Below are positions 8,180 through 17,632 of a DNA stretch of 64,000 nt, piece by piece (position 1 is the first letter of the stretch; every line of letters starts with the position of its first letter). Made by a program: the position numbers and the translations under genes. The notes beneath the pieces are model-generated. The model was not told the origin of the DNA. It worked only from the letters and a program-made list of their open reading frames with translations, and made no database searches. Location: assembly GCF_024494695.1 (NCBI RefSeq), contig NZ_JANHDP010000004.1, positions 124,001 to 188,000 on the forward strand. The letters run 5' to 3'. The stretch is from Natronoarchaeum rubrum. Lineage in GTDB: Archaea; Halobacteriota; Halobacteria; Halobacteriales; Natronoarchaeaceae.

Positions 8180-9673
8180 GTGCCTTCTGCGACGAGCCGA
8201 CTGCCCAACCCGGTCCGCTGGCTCCTGCTGTCGATCGGTCGCCTGCTCGCCCGAGCGGGTCTGATCGACGGTTCGAGAGCCGAGCGGACGACCGACCTCG
8301 CGTGGCCACGGATCGTCACGGGGCTGGCGCGGATGTCCAAGTCCGCCGCCGACGTCGCGATGGTCGGGGCCGCGCTCGGATCGGCGGCGATCGCCGGCGT
8401 CGGCATCGCGACGCCGTTCTGGGGGCTGGCGTTCGCGTTCGGCGGCGGCGTCGCCGGCGCGACGATCGGCCTCGTCTCCCAGCGCTACGGCGCCGACGCC
8501 CACGAGGAGCTGTCGCTGGCCGTGACGACGAGCTGGCTGGTCGTGCTCGCGATCACGCTGCCGCTCGCGGCGCTGTTCTGGGCGTACCCCCGGGAACTCG
8601 TCACGCTGGTCGGCCAGGCGCTGGCCGACGACAGCCCCGCGGCGATCGCCTTCGGCGCGGAGTACCTCAAGATCGTCGCGCTCGGCGTGCCGTTCGCCGG
8701 ACTGAACCTGATCGGCAGCCGGACGCTCGTCGGCGCGGACGACGCCTGGACGCCGATGATCCTCCGGGCCGGCGGCGCCGTCGTCAACGTCGCCATCAAC
8801 GCCGTGCTGATCTTCTCGCTGGGAATGGGTGTCGTCGGCGCCGCGATCGGGACGGTCGTCGCCAACGTGCTCGTGCTCGGCGCGTTCGTCGCCGGATTCG
8901 CCGGCCTGTCGCTTCCGCTGATCGGGGAGTTCCCCGTGACGTTGAGCGTCGCGGGCCCGGTCGCCACGCTCGGCGAGGTTTGCGACGTCGTCACGATCGG
9001 CGCGCCGCTGGTGTTCACCAACGCCGCGCGGCGGGCCGCCCAGTTCCCGATGCTGGCGATCGTCGCCCTGTTCGGCGCCGACGTGCTGGCAGCCTTCGTC
9101 GCGGCGCGGCGCGTTCGGGACCTGATGGACACGCCCGGCTGGGGTTTCTCGCTGGCCTCCAGCAGCCTCGTGGGACAGGAACTCGGCACCGGGGACGAAC
9201 GTGACGCCGCCACCTACGGCTCCGAGGTGCTCCTGTTCGGCGTGGCGGTGTACGCGGTCGCCGCCGGGCTCGTGTTCGCGTTCGCCGAGCCGATCGCGAG
9301 CGTCTTCGCCGACGATCCGTCGGTGGTGCCGCTGGTCACGACGTTCGTCGTCGTAGCCTGCGTCAGCGTCGTGTTCCGCGGCGTCAGCGGCGGCGCAACG
9401 GGGCCGCTGCGCGCGAGCGGCGACACGCGCTGGCCGTTCTACGCGCAGCTGCTCGGCCTGTACGCGTTCACGTTGCCGATCGCGTACGCCGGCGCGGCGT
9501 CGATTCCGCTGCCCGGCATCGCCGCGGTGACGCCGCTGGGCATCGAAGCGCTGTACGTCGCGCTGGTCGTCGAGACGCTGGTGCCCGCGGTCGTCACTTA
9601 CTACCGTTTCAAGAGCGGCCGGTGGATGGCGATCAGCCGATCCTACCGGCCCGAAGCGTCGGCCAGCGACTGA
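8180..9673 (+). CDS. MATE-family efflux transporter
   Basis: A 497-residue polytopic membrane protein with about twelve hydrophobic segments in two halves, as in MATE (multi-antimicrobial extrusion) cation antiporters. The signature regions are VAMVGAALGSAAIAGVGIA near the first half, GADDAWTPMILR, and LVGQELGTGDERDAATYG at the half boundary. It starts with GTG at 8180; the basic, amphipathic N-terminal 40 residues precede the first helix. MATE proteins export drugs or metabolites in exchange for Na+ or H+; the substrate here is unknown. It follows GGGP synthase by 106 bp without clear cotranscription. Confidence 0.92.
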   Translation: MPSATSRLPNPVRWLLLSIGRLLARAGLIDGSRAERTTDLAWPRIVTGLARMSKSAADVAMVGAALGSAAIAGVGIATPFWGLAFAFGGGVAGATIGLVSQRYGADAHEELSLAVTTSWLVVLAITLPLAALFWAYPRELVTLVGQALADDSPAAIAFGAEYLKIVALGVPFAGLNLIGSRTLVGADDAWTPMILRAGGAVVNVAINAVLIFSLGMGVVGAAIGTVVANVLVLGAFVAGFAGLSLPLIGEFPVTLSVAGPVATLGEVCDVVTIGAPLVFTNAARRAAQFPMLAIVALFGADVLAAFVAARRVRDLMDTPGWGFSLASSSLVGQELGTGDERDAATYGSEVLLFGVAVYAVAAGLVFAFAEPIASVFADDPSVVPLVTTFVVVACVSVVFRGVSGGATGPLRASGDTRWPFYAQLLGLYAFTLPIAYAGAASIPLPGIAAVTPLGIEALYVALVVETLVPAVVTYYRFKSGRWMAISRSYRPEASASD

Positions 9674-9764
9674 CGGGCGACGAGTGTCCCGCCACTCCCG
9701 ATCCTCAAGTAGTGTGGTAACACCAAACAATAAATACGATAGACGTAGTCATAGTGCGTTGTCC

Positions 9765-9995
9765 ATGTCTAGTTCACGGCGTACCCTTCCGATCCGCCCC
9801 GGCGCGATCCCCGCGTCGCTGCTCGCGCTGGCAACCATCGCGACGCTGACGCTGGCCGGAGCCGATGTTGGCGTCCGGACACTGATGGCCGCCGGCCTGT
9901 CGAAGAATGCGGCGGGTACCGGCATCACGCTCGTCGCCGTCGTCGTCGGACTCACTGCGCTGTTGCGTCTGAGAAGAGCAGCCACGACCGGGTGA
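9765..9995 (+). CDS. Small two-helix membrane protein
   Basis: A 76-residue protein with two hydrophobic segments (IPASLLALATIATLTLAGADV and GITLVAVVVGLTALLRL) separated by a short loop with one lysine. A TATA-like TAAATACG at 9731-9738 lies 27-34 bases before the ATG at 9765, supporting expression. I do not recognise a family. Small membrane proteins of this size are common and mostly uncharacterised in haloarchaea. Confidence 0.5.
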   Translation: MSSSRRTLPIRPGAIPASLLALATIATLTLAGADVGVRTLMAAGLSKNAAGTGITLVAVVVGLTALLRLRRAATTG

Positions 9996-10290
9996 TAGTC
10001 GAGCAACTTCTGGCCGGCGCGAGTCGCTACCACCCCAATCTGCCGTTTTCGTTCGTCGTCGATAGCGACGGCGCAGTCGCAGCGAGAGCGAGGTCTCTCG
10101 AAACCACATTCTCGGAGGATGGATCTGCCGCGAATTTTTCTATAACTGTCCGAAACTGCAAAATAGGAGATTCGTCGCAGTTCTTCGCGATGCCGCTCTC
10201 GAAATGACAACATCAGCCGCTCAAAATGCTTAAATCTAGTTTTAATCCTACGATTGGTCTAATACGCGACGACGGCAATTCGTGGATACG
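9996..10290. other. AT-richer intergenic stretch, no supported gene
   Basis: About 295 bases that are less GC-rich than the flanks. An open frame on the plus strand (9992-10207) has neither the acidic bias nor the G/C third-position bias of neighbouring genes, so I do not call it. The right end carries TATA-like CTTAAATC (10229-10236) and TCTAATAC (10258-10265), the second well placed for the gene starting at 10291. Confidence 0.4.
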
Positions 10291-11100
10291 ATGGTCACCG
10301 TTTCCGCATTCAAAGACGGATTCACCGCCCTCCGAGCGAATCCGATCCTGCTCGTCGCCGGCCTTCTCTTCGGGGTCGGAAGCCAACTACAGTACGCGGA
10401 CCGCCTGATCGAATCGCCGTTGCTGTCGGCGGGCGTCTCACTCGCGTGGTTAGTCGTCTTCCCGTTCGTCCTTGGCGGTTTCATCGGAACCGCTCAGGCG
10501 GCGATCGAAGGAACTGGCGGATCGCTCACCAGATTTTTCACCGCAGGGTGGACACATTACTTCCGACTCCTCCTTGGAACCGTATTGTTCGTACTTATCG
10601 TGCTTGGAGCAGCTATCGGCCTCGGATCCATCGGGTTCGTCCTCGGGGTCGGATCGATAGCGCTCGCCGTAATCAACGAGATGGCTGCCTTCGTCGCGGG
10701 TGTCGGCTCTATACTCGTTTGGCTGTTGTCTGTCCTCGTTGTCATTATGTTCGTACAGTTTTATGACACCGCGATCGTCGTCGAAAACGAGACCGTTACT
10801 GGTTCGTTCCGGAGAAGTATTACTCTCGTCCGCTCGAACCTCAAAAGCGTCGCCGGATTCTCGCTGGTCTGGATCATCCTGTTGAACGCTTTTTTGGCCC
10901 CCGAGTACCTCCTCCAGTTGACGCTGACGGACGCTGGGCCGACCGACGTATTACCGATCGACCTCGAAGCCCCGATAGCCGTTCTCCTCCCGATCGGGAT
11001 CGGTCTTTACGCGGTCGGCTTCGCGTACCTCTATACGGTGTATACGGCCTACTACCTGCGATTGATCGCTGCTTCTCCCGCCATCTCGGAATCAGAATGA
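10291..11100 (+). CDS. Membrane protein, DUF7847-like
   Basis: A 269-residue membrane protein with six or so hydrophobic segments. It opens with VSAFKDGFTALRANPILLVAGLLFG, typical of haloarchaeal DUF7847/DUF4013-like proteins in which a short soluble lead precedes alternating helices, and contains FYDTAIVVENETVTGSFRRSI, an extramembrane stretch between helices. GTG at 10282 is also in frame, but the ATG at 10291 is about 29 bases after a TATA-like TCTAATAC. It is the first of a membrane-regulator-membrane trio (10.3-12.5 kb) with lower GC than the surroundings. Function unknown. Confidence 0.72.
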   Translation: MVTVSAFKDGFTALRANPILLVAGLLFGVGSQLQYADRLIESPLLSAGVSLAWLVVFPFVLGGFIGTAQAAIEGTGGSLTRFFTAGWTHYFRLLLGTVLFVLIVLGAAIGLGSIGFVLGVGSIALAVINEMAAFVAGVGSILVWLLSVLVVIMFVQFYDTAIVVENETVTGSFRRSITLVRSNLKSVAGFSLVWIILLNAFLAPEYLLQLTLTDAGPTDVLPIDLEAPIAVLLPIGIGLYAVGFAYLYTVYTAYYLRLIAASPAISESE

Positions 11101-11185
11101 TAGCCCACCAACAACTACATATCACGCTCTCGAACGGCCACTGTTCGGATCAGATCCTCACGACCCCCATTCATAGAACCTAACT

Positions 11186-11638
11186 ATGACACGACTCTTC
11201 CCGACACAAACGGATGCCTCCGTCGAACGAAGCGATTCCCCGGCCGTACTGAGCCTCAACGACGACGCGACCCGAGAGGTAATCGAAGCGTTGTCCTCCG
11301 AAACCGCCTACGAAATCTTTCGGTTGCTCAACGAAACGCCGGCGACACCGGCGCGGATCGCCGAGCAGCTCGACCAGAGCGTTCAAAACGTTCACTATCA
11401 CCTGACGAATCTCGAATCGGCGGGGGTAATCGAAGTCGTTGACACCTGCTATTCGGAAAAAGGCAGGGAGATGAGCGTGTACGTCGTTACGGAAGATCCG
11501 ACACTGCTCTTTCTCGGCACCGAAGAGGATCGGCCGAGTCTCAAACGCGCGTTCAAATCCTTCGCCTCGCTGCTCGGTCCACCGGCAATCCTGATCGCAG
11601 TCGGTGAAAGCATCTCACAGTTTGTTACTGCTGAATAA
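11186..11638 (+). CDS. ArsR-like winged-helix regulator with a hydrophobic tail
   Basis: A 150-residue regulator. Residues about 35-100 form an ArsR/HTH_20-type winged helix: SSETAYEIFRLLNETPATPARIAEQLDQSVQNVHYHLTNLESAG followed by the wing. The C terminus ends in a weakly hydrophobic segment (LGPPAILIAVGESISQF) that could contact the membrane or a dimer partner. It sits between two related membrane proteins on the same strand (86 bp after the first, 63 bp before the second), so it may regulate them or receive a signal from them; that link is inference from position only. Confidence 0.8.
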   Translation: MTRLFPTQTDASVERSDSPAVLSLNDDATREVIEALSSETAYEIFRLLNETPATPARIAEQLDQSVQNVHYHLTNLESAGVIEVVDTCYSEKGREMSVYVVTEDPTLLFLGTEEDRPSLKRAFKSFASLLGPPAILIAVGESISQFVTAE

Positions 11639-11700
11639 CTGAACACGCCGACGCACCGATCCGAAGTATTTCTATCATTCACTACACAGTTGCGTGTAAC

Positions 11701-12540
11701 ATGGCACCGACGATCAAGACACGAGAAGATGTCGACGGGTGTGGATGTCTCGAATGCCGGAACATCGAGACGACTACCACCAATCGGACCGTCTTTGATG
11801 CGCTGGCCTGGTCCGTTCGCCTGTTCCGATCCTCCCCGTCGATCGTCGTCTTCGCGGGCGTGGTCATTCTCGCCAACCGGCTCCTCGAGACGGCCAGTAT
11901 CGACGTACTTCCGCTGCCCGTGATCGACGTGTTCGAGGCCCTGACCGCGTTCGCGTTCGTCTTCTTGATTCGAGCCTACGTGGGAACGATCGTCGCCGGA
12001 GAACTGACCAGCGACCCAGTCACGATCCGCGAGGGACTGCATCGAAGTCTTGCACGGATACCGGCGTTAGTTGGCGTCTTCCTTCTACTCGTATTTCCCA
12101 TTCTGATGATCCCCTCTATCCTCTCTCTCCCACTACTCGTTCTCGTCGGCGTTCTTCCGGGCCATCCCGTGGAAGTGGTCGGCTTTCCCGTCGTAGCGGC
12201 AGTCCTCGGGATCGTCTTTGCCGTGCCGTTTCTCCTCTTACTGTTCAAATTCTGGTTCGTCCCGGAAGCCTGCGTCATCGGCCAGTACGGCCCCGTCGAA
12301 TCACTTCGGGTTAGCTGGCGAATCACGACGAACTACCGAAGAAAGTTCGTGCTCATCGTAGTGATCGCGGTCGGGAGCGGGATCAGCCTCTATTTGCCGA
12401 CGTCCCTCGCTGGGATGGCGACGAACCTGGCTCCGTTGAACCCCGCTTTGCGTGCGATCTCATCGAGCGTCGGTGAGCTTCTTTCTATCGTGTGGACGAG
12501 TGCTTACGCGCACATCTACGTTCAGGAGATCGTGTCGTAG
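11701..12540 (+). CDS. Membrane protein with N-terminal Cys motif, DUF7847-like
   Basis: A 279-residue membrane protein with about six hydrophobic segments, similar in plan to the protein at 10291-11100. It differs by a 28-residue soluble N terminus containing CGCLEC, a compact cysteine motif that could bind metal or form disulfides. Between helices it has the conserved-looking stretch VPEACVIGQYGPVESLRVSWRITTNYRRKF, which parallels DTAIVVENETVTGSFRRSITLVRSN in its neighbour. The ATG at 11701 is about 30 bases after an AT-rich TATTTCTA. Function unknown; together with the winged-helix protein it forms a small locus. Confidence 0.72.
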   Translation: MAPTIKTREDVDGCGCLECRNIETTTTNRTVFDALAWSVRLFRSSPSIVVFAGVVILANRLLETASIDVLPLPVIDVFEALTAFAFVFLIRAYVGTIVAGELTSDPVTIREGLHRSLARIPALVGVFLLLVFPILMIPSILSLPLLVLVGVLPGHPVEVVGFPVVAAVLGIVFAVPFLLLLFKFWFVPEACVIGQYGPVESLRVSWRITTNYRRKFVLIVVIAVGSGISLYLPTSLAGMATNLAPLNPALRAISSSVGELLSIVWTSAYAHIYVQEIVS

Positions 12541-12900
12541 CCTCGATCGGTCGACTAGCGTCGATTACGATGGGCCAGATCATCTGCCCACGAACTCTGA
12601 AATCGAGTCTTCATTGGTGAACTCTCGGATCCACGCGAATCTGCCGGAAACCGGTCCGTCTCCGAAACCGCCGCCTAGTTTCTATATCGCAATATGTGCT
12701 TTATGAGCTCGTTCGGACGCCACACCGGCGTCGCATCGAAACCGCTTGCATCGGGTCGTACGACGACACACCGTCCGAAATCCCGGATTGAGGCGTCGCC
12801 GAGCGGGTGCGTCGGATCGGGAACGGACCGCTCGAGTGGGGTCGAGCGTGCCTGCGCCGAACCGACGCAGTTTAAGGCGCGGCCGTCTGAATTCGGGAGT
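12541..12900. other. Intergenic region before aspS
   Basis: No gene is supported in these 360 bases. The middle contains AT-rich TTTCTATATCGC and TGCTTTATGAGC (about 12679-12710), which could be a promoter for nothing I can identify. At the right end a TATA-like GTTTAAGG at 12870-12877 sits about 27 bases before the aspS ATG. Confidence 0.45.
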
Positions 12901-14205
12901 ATGCAGGACCGCACCTACACCGCGGACGCCGAGCCGGGCGACGCCGTCACCGTCGCCGGCTGGGCCCACGAGATCCGCGACCTCGGCGGGATCGCTTTCC
13001 TGATCGTCCGAGACCAGTCCGGGAAGATCCAGGTCAAGTTCGAGAAAGACGACATGGACGACGAGCTCGTCGAGACCGGTCTCGACGTCTCCCGCGAGAG
13101 CGTCGTCAAGGTGACCGGCGACGTCGAGGAAGAGCCGCGCGCCCCGACGGACGTCGAGATCGTCCCGACGGACGTGGAGGTCGTCGCGCCGGCGGACCCC
13201 GAACTGCCGCTGGACCCCTCGGGGAAGGTCGACGCCGAACTCCCGACGCGTCTCGACAACCGGACGCTCGACGTCCGCAAGGACGAGGTCAAGGCCATCT
13301 TCGAGATCCGCGCCGAAGTGCTCCGAGCGGTTCGCGAGGCCTTCCGCGACCTGAACTGCACGGAGATCAACACGCCGAAGATCGTCGCGACGGGCACCGA
13401 GGGCGGCACCGAGCTGTTCCCCATCACCTACTTCGGTCAGGAGGCCTTCATGAACCAGAGCCCGCAGCTGTTCAAGCAGCTGATGGTCGGCTCCGGACTG
13501 GAGCGGGTCTTCGAGATCGGCCCGATCTTCCGCGCCGAGGAGCACAACACGCCGCGCCACCTCAACGAGGCCACCAGCATCGACTTCGAGTCGGCGTTCT
13601 ACGACCACACCGAGGCGATGGACGCCTGCGAGCACGTCGTGAAAGCGGCCTACGAGGGCGTCGCCGAGAACTGCGCCGAGGAACTCGAAGCGCTCGGCCT
13701 CGAAGACGAGTTCTCGGCTCCCGAGGGCGAGTTCCCGCGACTCAGCTATCAGGAGGCGCTCGACAAGATCAACGCCACCGGCGAACTCGACGAGCAGCTG
13801 GTCTGGGGCGACGACCTCTCGACGGAAGCCGAGCACGTCCTCGGCCAGGAAGTCGGCGAGCACTACTTTATCACCGACTGGCCCAGCGAGATCAAGCCGT
13901 TCTACATCAAGGACCACGACGACGACGAGGAAATCTCGACCGGCTTCGACATGATGCACCCGTCGATGGAACTGGTCTCTGGCGGCCAGCGCGAACACCG
14001 CTACGACCAGCTCGTCGCCGGCTTCGAACAGCAGGGACTGGACCCCGAGGCGTTCGACTACTACACCAAGATGTTCAGATACGGCATGCCGCCCCACGCC
14101 GGCTGGGGGCTGGGTGGCGAGCGACTCGTCATGACGATGCTCGGGCTGGAGAACATCCGGGAGGCCGTGCTGTTCCCGCGAGACCGACAGCGTCTGTCTC
14201 CCTGA
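12901..14205 (+). CDS. aspS: Aspartyl-tRNA synthetase, archaeal type (probably non-discriminating)
   Basis: A 434-residue class IIb synthetase of the short archaeal type. The N-terminal OB fold (about 1-105) binds the anticodon. The catalytic core shows motif 2 ([17 protein letters not shown]) and motif 3 ([16 protein letters not shown]). The loop reading [11 protein letters not shown] has His (H23) where discriminating archaeal enzymes usually have Trp, and Pro occurs at the second known specificity position region (EEEPRAP), both traits of non-discriminating AspRS that also charges tRNA(Asn). This fits with gatB in the same window. The ATG at 12901 is about 27 bases after a TATA box. The last ten codons are repeated 107 bp downstream (see findings). 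Confidence 0.95.
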   Translation: MQDRTYTADAEPGDAVTVAGWAHEIRDLGGIAFLIVRDQSGKIQVKFEKDDMDDELVETGLDVSRESVVKVTGDVEEEPRAPTDVEIVPTDVEVVAPADPELPLDPSGKVDAELPTRLDNRTLDVRKDEVKAIFEIRAEVLRAVREAFRDLNCTEINTPKIVATGTEGGTELFPITYFGQEAFMNQSPQLFKQLMVGSGLERVFEIGPIFRAEEHNTPRHLNEATSIDFESAFYDHTEAMDACEHVVKAAYEGVAENCAEELEALGLEDEFSAPEGEFPRLSYQEALDKINATGELDEQLVWGDDLSTEAEHVLGQEVGEHYFITDWPSEIKPFYIKDHDDDEEISTGFDMMHPSMELVSGGQREHRYDQLVAGFEQQGLDPEAFDYYTKMFRYGMPPHAGWGLGGERLVMTMLGLENIREAVLFPRDRQRLSP

Positions 14206-14636
14206 GACGGCGCCGTCTGTCGAGGGGGAGCCCGCCAGTCGCAGCCTGCGAACGGAGTGAGCAGGACCGTCTTTCGAAGTTCCCGCGAGATCGCCAGCGC
14301 CTGAGCCCGTAGGTGACGACGCGACCATCCGGGCCGAGAGACGAGCGTAGCGGGCCTCGCCGGCCGGTCTGACGCCAATCCCTGGCCGTGGACCATTTCT
14401 TCTCGCGATTTCGGAGCCCGAAGGACGACCGACGAATCGCTACGATCGCCAGTGTATCAACCGATAGTTGCTATAGCAACTCGGTGCGAGCATCCACGGG
14501 AAGGGCTTCGTCGGCGCGGGACGCCAGAGTCGTCTCGGCGCGGTAGCAGCGAGTTGCGCGCCTCGAACAACTCGCTGCTCGTTGCCGCCCTTCGGAGAAC
14601 GCAACCCCTAAACGCCTGTCCGTCCACATTCTGGCT
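14206..14636. other. Intergenic region with a displaced copy of the aspS 3' end
   Basis: The 431 bases after aspS hold no complete gene. They begin with a perfect 14-bp palindrome overlapping the aspS stop (14205-14218), then CCTGC/GCAGG around CGAACGGAGTGA (about 14245-14265), then at 14280-14312 a second, synonymous copy of the last ten aspS codons plus a TAG stop. The remainder up to the next gene has no clear ORF; CCCTAAACG at about 14608-14616 is a TATA-like element for the decarboxylase gene. Confidence 0.6.
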
Positions 14637-15710
14637 ATGCGAGCCGAGCCGCAGGACTTCAGCCGGGTGCTTTCCTCGATGTGTACCGAACCGCACCCGG
14701 CGGCGCGCGAGGCCGCCGAAACTTTCCTGGCGACCAACCCGGGCGATCCTGGCACGTACCGGAGCGTCGCCCAACTGGAAGCCGACGCCGTCGACGCGCT
14801 GGGCGGGATCGTCGGACTGGACGATCCCCACGGCTACGTGGCAAGCGGCGGGACCGAGGCCAACATTCAGGCCGTGCGGGCCGCGCGCAACCTCGCGGCG
14901 ACGAGCGATCCGAACGTCGTGATGCCCGAGAGCGCCCACTTCAGTTTCCGGAAGGCTGCGGGGCTTCTCGGCGTCGAGTTGCGGACCGCGCCGGTCGACG
15001 ACGACTACCGCGCGCACGTCGACGCCATGACCGAGCTGGCCGACGCCGACACCGCGCTGGTCGTCGGCGTCGCCGGGTCGACCGAGTACGGCCGCGTCGA
15101 CCCGCTATCGGCGCTGGCCGATATCGCCGACGACGCCGGCGCCCTGCTCCACGTCGACGCGGCGTGGGGCGGGTTCGTGCTCCCATTCACCGACCAGCAG
15201 TGGAACTTCGACCACGTCGACGTCGACACGCTGACTATCGATCCCCACAAGATGGGCTGTGCCGCGATCCCCGCGGGCGGCTTTCTCGCCCGATCCGAGG
15301 ACGCCCTCGACGCGCTGGCGGTCGACACGCCGTATCTCGAATCCACGGATCAGGCGACGCTCACCGGCACGCGCAGCGGCGCCGGCGTCGCCAGCGTCGT
15401 CGCCGCGCTGGAGGAACTCTGGCCCGAGGGGTACCGGGAGCAGTACGTCCGCGCGCAGAACAACGCCGACTGGCTCGCCGCCGCCCTCGGCGAACGGGGG
15501 TACGACGTGGTCGATCCCCAGCTGCCGCTCGTGGCCGCCGACATCCCGCCCACGCTGTTCGACCGGCTGCGCGAGGAGGGATGGCGGATCTCCCGGACGG
15601 GCGCGGGCGAACTGCGGGTCGTCTGCATGCCACACGTCACCCGAGAGATGCTGGAATCCTTCGTCGCCGACGTCGACGCGCTCCGGCGCCCCGTCAGCAC
15701 GAGCGACTAG
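14637..15710 (+). CDS. mfnA: MfnA-type PLP decarboxylase (aspartate/tyrosine decarboxylase)
   Basis: A 357-residue group II PLP-dependent decarboxylase. The Schiff-base lysine is K205 in TIDPHKMGC, the aspartate contacting the PLP nitrogen is in HVDAAWGG (about 173), and the phosphate-binding region is [10 protein letters not shown] (about 70-79). Archaeal members decarboxylate L-tyrosine (methanofuran synthesis) or L-aspartate to beta-alanine for coenzyme A. Since haloarchaea make no methanofuran, aspartate decarboxylation is the more likely role; that is inference from family knowledge. The ATG at 14637 lies 26 bases after a TATA-like CCTAAACG. The C terminus is full length. Confidence 0.9.
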   Translation: MRAEPQDFSRVLSSMCTEPHPAAREAAETFLATNPGDPGTYRSVAQLEADAVDALGGIVGLDDPHGYVASGGTEANIQAVRAARNLAATSDPNVVMPESAHFSFRKAAGLLGVELRTAPVDDDYRAHVDAMTELADADTALVVGVAGSTEYGRVDPLSALADIADDAGALLHVDAAWGGFVLPFTDQQWNFDHVDVDTLTIDPHKMGCAAIPAGGFLARSEDALDALAVDTPYLESTDQATLTGTRSGAGVASVVAALEELWPEGYREQYVRAQNNADWLAAALGERGYDVVDPQLPLVAADIPPTLFDRLREEGWRISRTGAGELRVVCMPHVTREMLESFVADVDALRRPVSTSD

Positions 15711-15865
15711 TACGAAAGCGGCGGTATCGCCACTGAACGCGCTCGGATCCGGCGCGTACGGTTAAGTCCTCAGAGCGCCTATAGGTAGGTAGGAACAGGG
15801 TCGGTGCCGCCGACCGGACCCATTTTCTCTCTCGCGGCCGCGACGCCGACGTTCCGGTGATACCA

Positions 15866-16558
15866 ATGATTTCAGAAGCAATCGACTACCCGCGCAGCAA
15901 CGAAGACGCCGTACGTACCCTGGTGATCGGCGGGCTGCTCGCACTCACGAGCGTCCTGATCGTCCCGGCGGTGCTCCTCGTCGGCTACGTGATGCGCGTC
16001 ATCCGCTCGGTCGCCCACGGTGACGAGCGCGCGCCCGCATTCGACGACTGGGAGGGGCTGCTCCGCGAGGGCGTCCGCGGCTCGATCGTCGCGATCGTCT
16101 ACGGCCTCGCGACCGCCCTGGGAGCGCTCGTATTCGTCGGCGGCGCACTCGCGCTCGCGACCGACGGCGGGCTACTCGGCGCCTTCGCCGTGTTCGTCGG
16201 CGCGATGATCTTCATCGCGCTCGCGCTCGCCGCCGCGTACGTCACGCCCGCCGCGCTCGCGAACGTCGCCGAGCGCGGCCGGATCGGGGACGGATTCGAC
16301 GTCGCGACGCTCAGGCCCGTACTGGCGAGCGGCTCGTACGCGACCGCCTGGCTCGTCGCCGCGGGCTTCGTGCTCGCCGGCGGCGTCGTCTCGAGCGTCT
16401 TCGCCGGCATCCCCGCGGTCGGAGCGATCGTCGGCGCCTTCGTCGGTTTCTACGCCGGCGTCGCCGCGTACTACGCGATCGGAGTGGCCTGGGGCGACCG
16501 CGAGGAACTCGACGTCTCCGAGATCGACTCCGAGACCGTCTCCCGCCCGGCGGCCTGA
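15866..16558 (+). CDS. DUF4013-type membrane protein
   Basis: A 230-residue membrane protein. It opens with MISEAIDYPRSNEDAVRTLVIGGLL and then LLVGYVMRVIRSVAHGDERAPAFDDWEGLLREG, the diagnostic soluble loop of the DUF4013 family, followed by hydrophobic alanine-rich helices. A GTG at 15857 is in frame three codons earlier; the ATG at 15866 gives the family's usual start. DUF4013 proteins are widespread in haloarchaea and of unknown function. It stands between the decarboxylase and an oxidoreductase on the same strand, but the spacers (155 and 96 bp) argue against one operon. Confidence 0.85.
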   Translation: MISEAIDYPRSNEDAVRTLVIGGLLALTSVLIVPAVLLVGYVMRVIRSVAHGDERAPAFDDWEGLLREGVRGSIVAIVYGLATALGALVFVGGALALATDGGLLGAFAVFVGAMIFIALALAAAYVTPAALANVAERGRIGDGFDVATLRPVLASGSYATAWLVAAGFVLAGGVVSSVFAGIPAVGAIVGAFVGFYAGVAAYYAIGVAWGDREELDVSEIDSETVSRPAA

Positions 16559-16654
16559 GCGAGACGCCGCCGAGTGGGAGCGACCGCCCGACGCCCCGCC
16601 GATCGAACTACCGCAACCTGACCGTTTTTCCGACGCCGCGCCGACCAGTGTACC

Positions 16655-17632
16655 ATGGACATCGGCATCATCAGCACCGCTGACATCGCTCGCGGATCGC
16701 TCATCCCCGCTCTGGAGGGTAGCGACCACGACGTCGCCGCCATCGCCTCGCGCGACGCCGATCGCGCCCGGGCGGTCGCGGACGACCACGACATCCCGCG
16801 GAGCTACGGCTCTTACGAGGCGCTGTTCGAAGACGAGGGGATCGACGGCGTCTACAACCCGCTGCCGAACGGGCTTCACGCCGAGTGGACCAAAAAGGCC
16901 GCCGACGCCGGGCTACACGTGCTCTGCGAGAAACCCTTGACCGAGGACGCCGAGGCGGCCCGCGAGGTCGTCGACCACTGCGCGGACCGCGGCGTCACGC
17001 TGATGGAGGCGTTCATGTACCGGTACCACCCCCGGACCGAGCGCGCCGTCGAACTCGCGCGTGAAGAACTCGACGAGATCCGATCGGTGAACGCCTCGTT
17101 CAAGTTCCCGCTCTACGGTCGGCCGGACGACGTGCGCCTCGACCCGGGCCTGGCCGGCGGGAGTCTGATGGACGTCGGCTGCTACGCCGTCTCGGCGGCT
17201 CGACTGTTCCTCGGCGACCCCGACAGCGCGTACGCGCACACGGACGACTCCCGGGATAGCGGGGTCGACACCGAACTCGCCGGCGTGCTGGAGTACGAGT
17301 CGGGGGCCTCCGCGCGGGTGGCCTGTGGCTTCGACACCCAGCTCGTCCAGCGCTACCGCGTCGAGGCGTCGAACGGCTGGATCGAAGTCCGCGACGCCTT
17401 CGACGCGCCGACCGCCGAACCTGTGGAGCTGGAGTACCGGATCGACGGCCGCAGCGGCGTCGAGACGTTCGACGCGATCGACCAGTACCGACTGGAGGTC
17501 GATCACTTCGCAGAGGCGATCGAGGCCGGCGAGGAACCGCGAACCGGCGGCTCGGAAGCCATCGCGAACATGCAAGTGATCGACGCGCTCTACGAGAGCG
17601 CCGACCGCGGTGCGCCGGTGTCGATCGAGTGA
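16655..17632 (+). CDS. Gfo/Idh/MocA-family oxidoreductase
   Basis: A 325-residue NAD(P)-dependent oxidoreductase. The Rossmann domain spans about residues 1-120, with the degenerate nucleotide loop IISTADIARGSLIPAL and the family EKP motif in HVLCEKPLTEDAEAA (Lys contacts substrate). The C-terminal alpha/beta domain contains GGSLMDVGCYAVSAARLFLG, where the conserved D-x2-x-Y/H region closes the active site. Substrates in the family are sugars or inositols (glucose, xylose, deoxyfructose types); this one resembles bacterial-type xylose/glucose dehydrogenases more than the known haloarchaeal xylose dehydrogenase, which has a longer N terminus. The specific substrate is uncertain. Confidence 0.88.
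   Translation: MDIGIISTADIARGSLIPALEGSDHDVAAIASRDADRARAVADDHDIPRSYGSYEALFEDEGIDGVYNPLPNGLHAEWTKKAADAGLHVLCEKPLTEDAEAAREVVDHCADRGVTLMEAFMYRYHPRTERAVELAREELDEIRSVNASFKFPLYGRPDDVRLDPGLAGGSLMDVGCYAVSAARLFLGDPDSAYAHTDDSRDSGVDTELAGVLEYESGASARVACGFDTQLVQRYRVEASNGWIEVRDAFDAPTAEPVELEYRIDGRSGVETFDAIDQYRLEVDHFAEAIEAGEEPRTGGSEAIANMQVIDALYESADRGAPVSIE

Noticed and set aside
8117..9730. A 537-residue minus-strand open frame over the MATE gene
   Set aside because: It is a string of Arg/Asp/Gly-rich residues produced by antisense reading of a hydrophobic protein gene. The plus-strand transporter explains the region.
9992..10207. A 71-residue plus-strand ORF after the small membrane protein
   Set aside because: It is not acidic, lacks the local third-position GC bias, has no good promoter of its own, and overlaps the previous stop only by chance.
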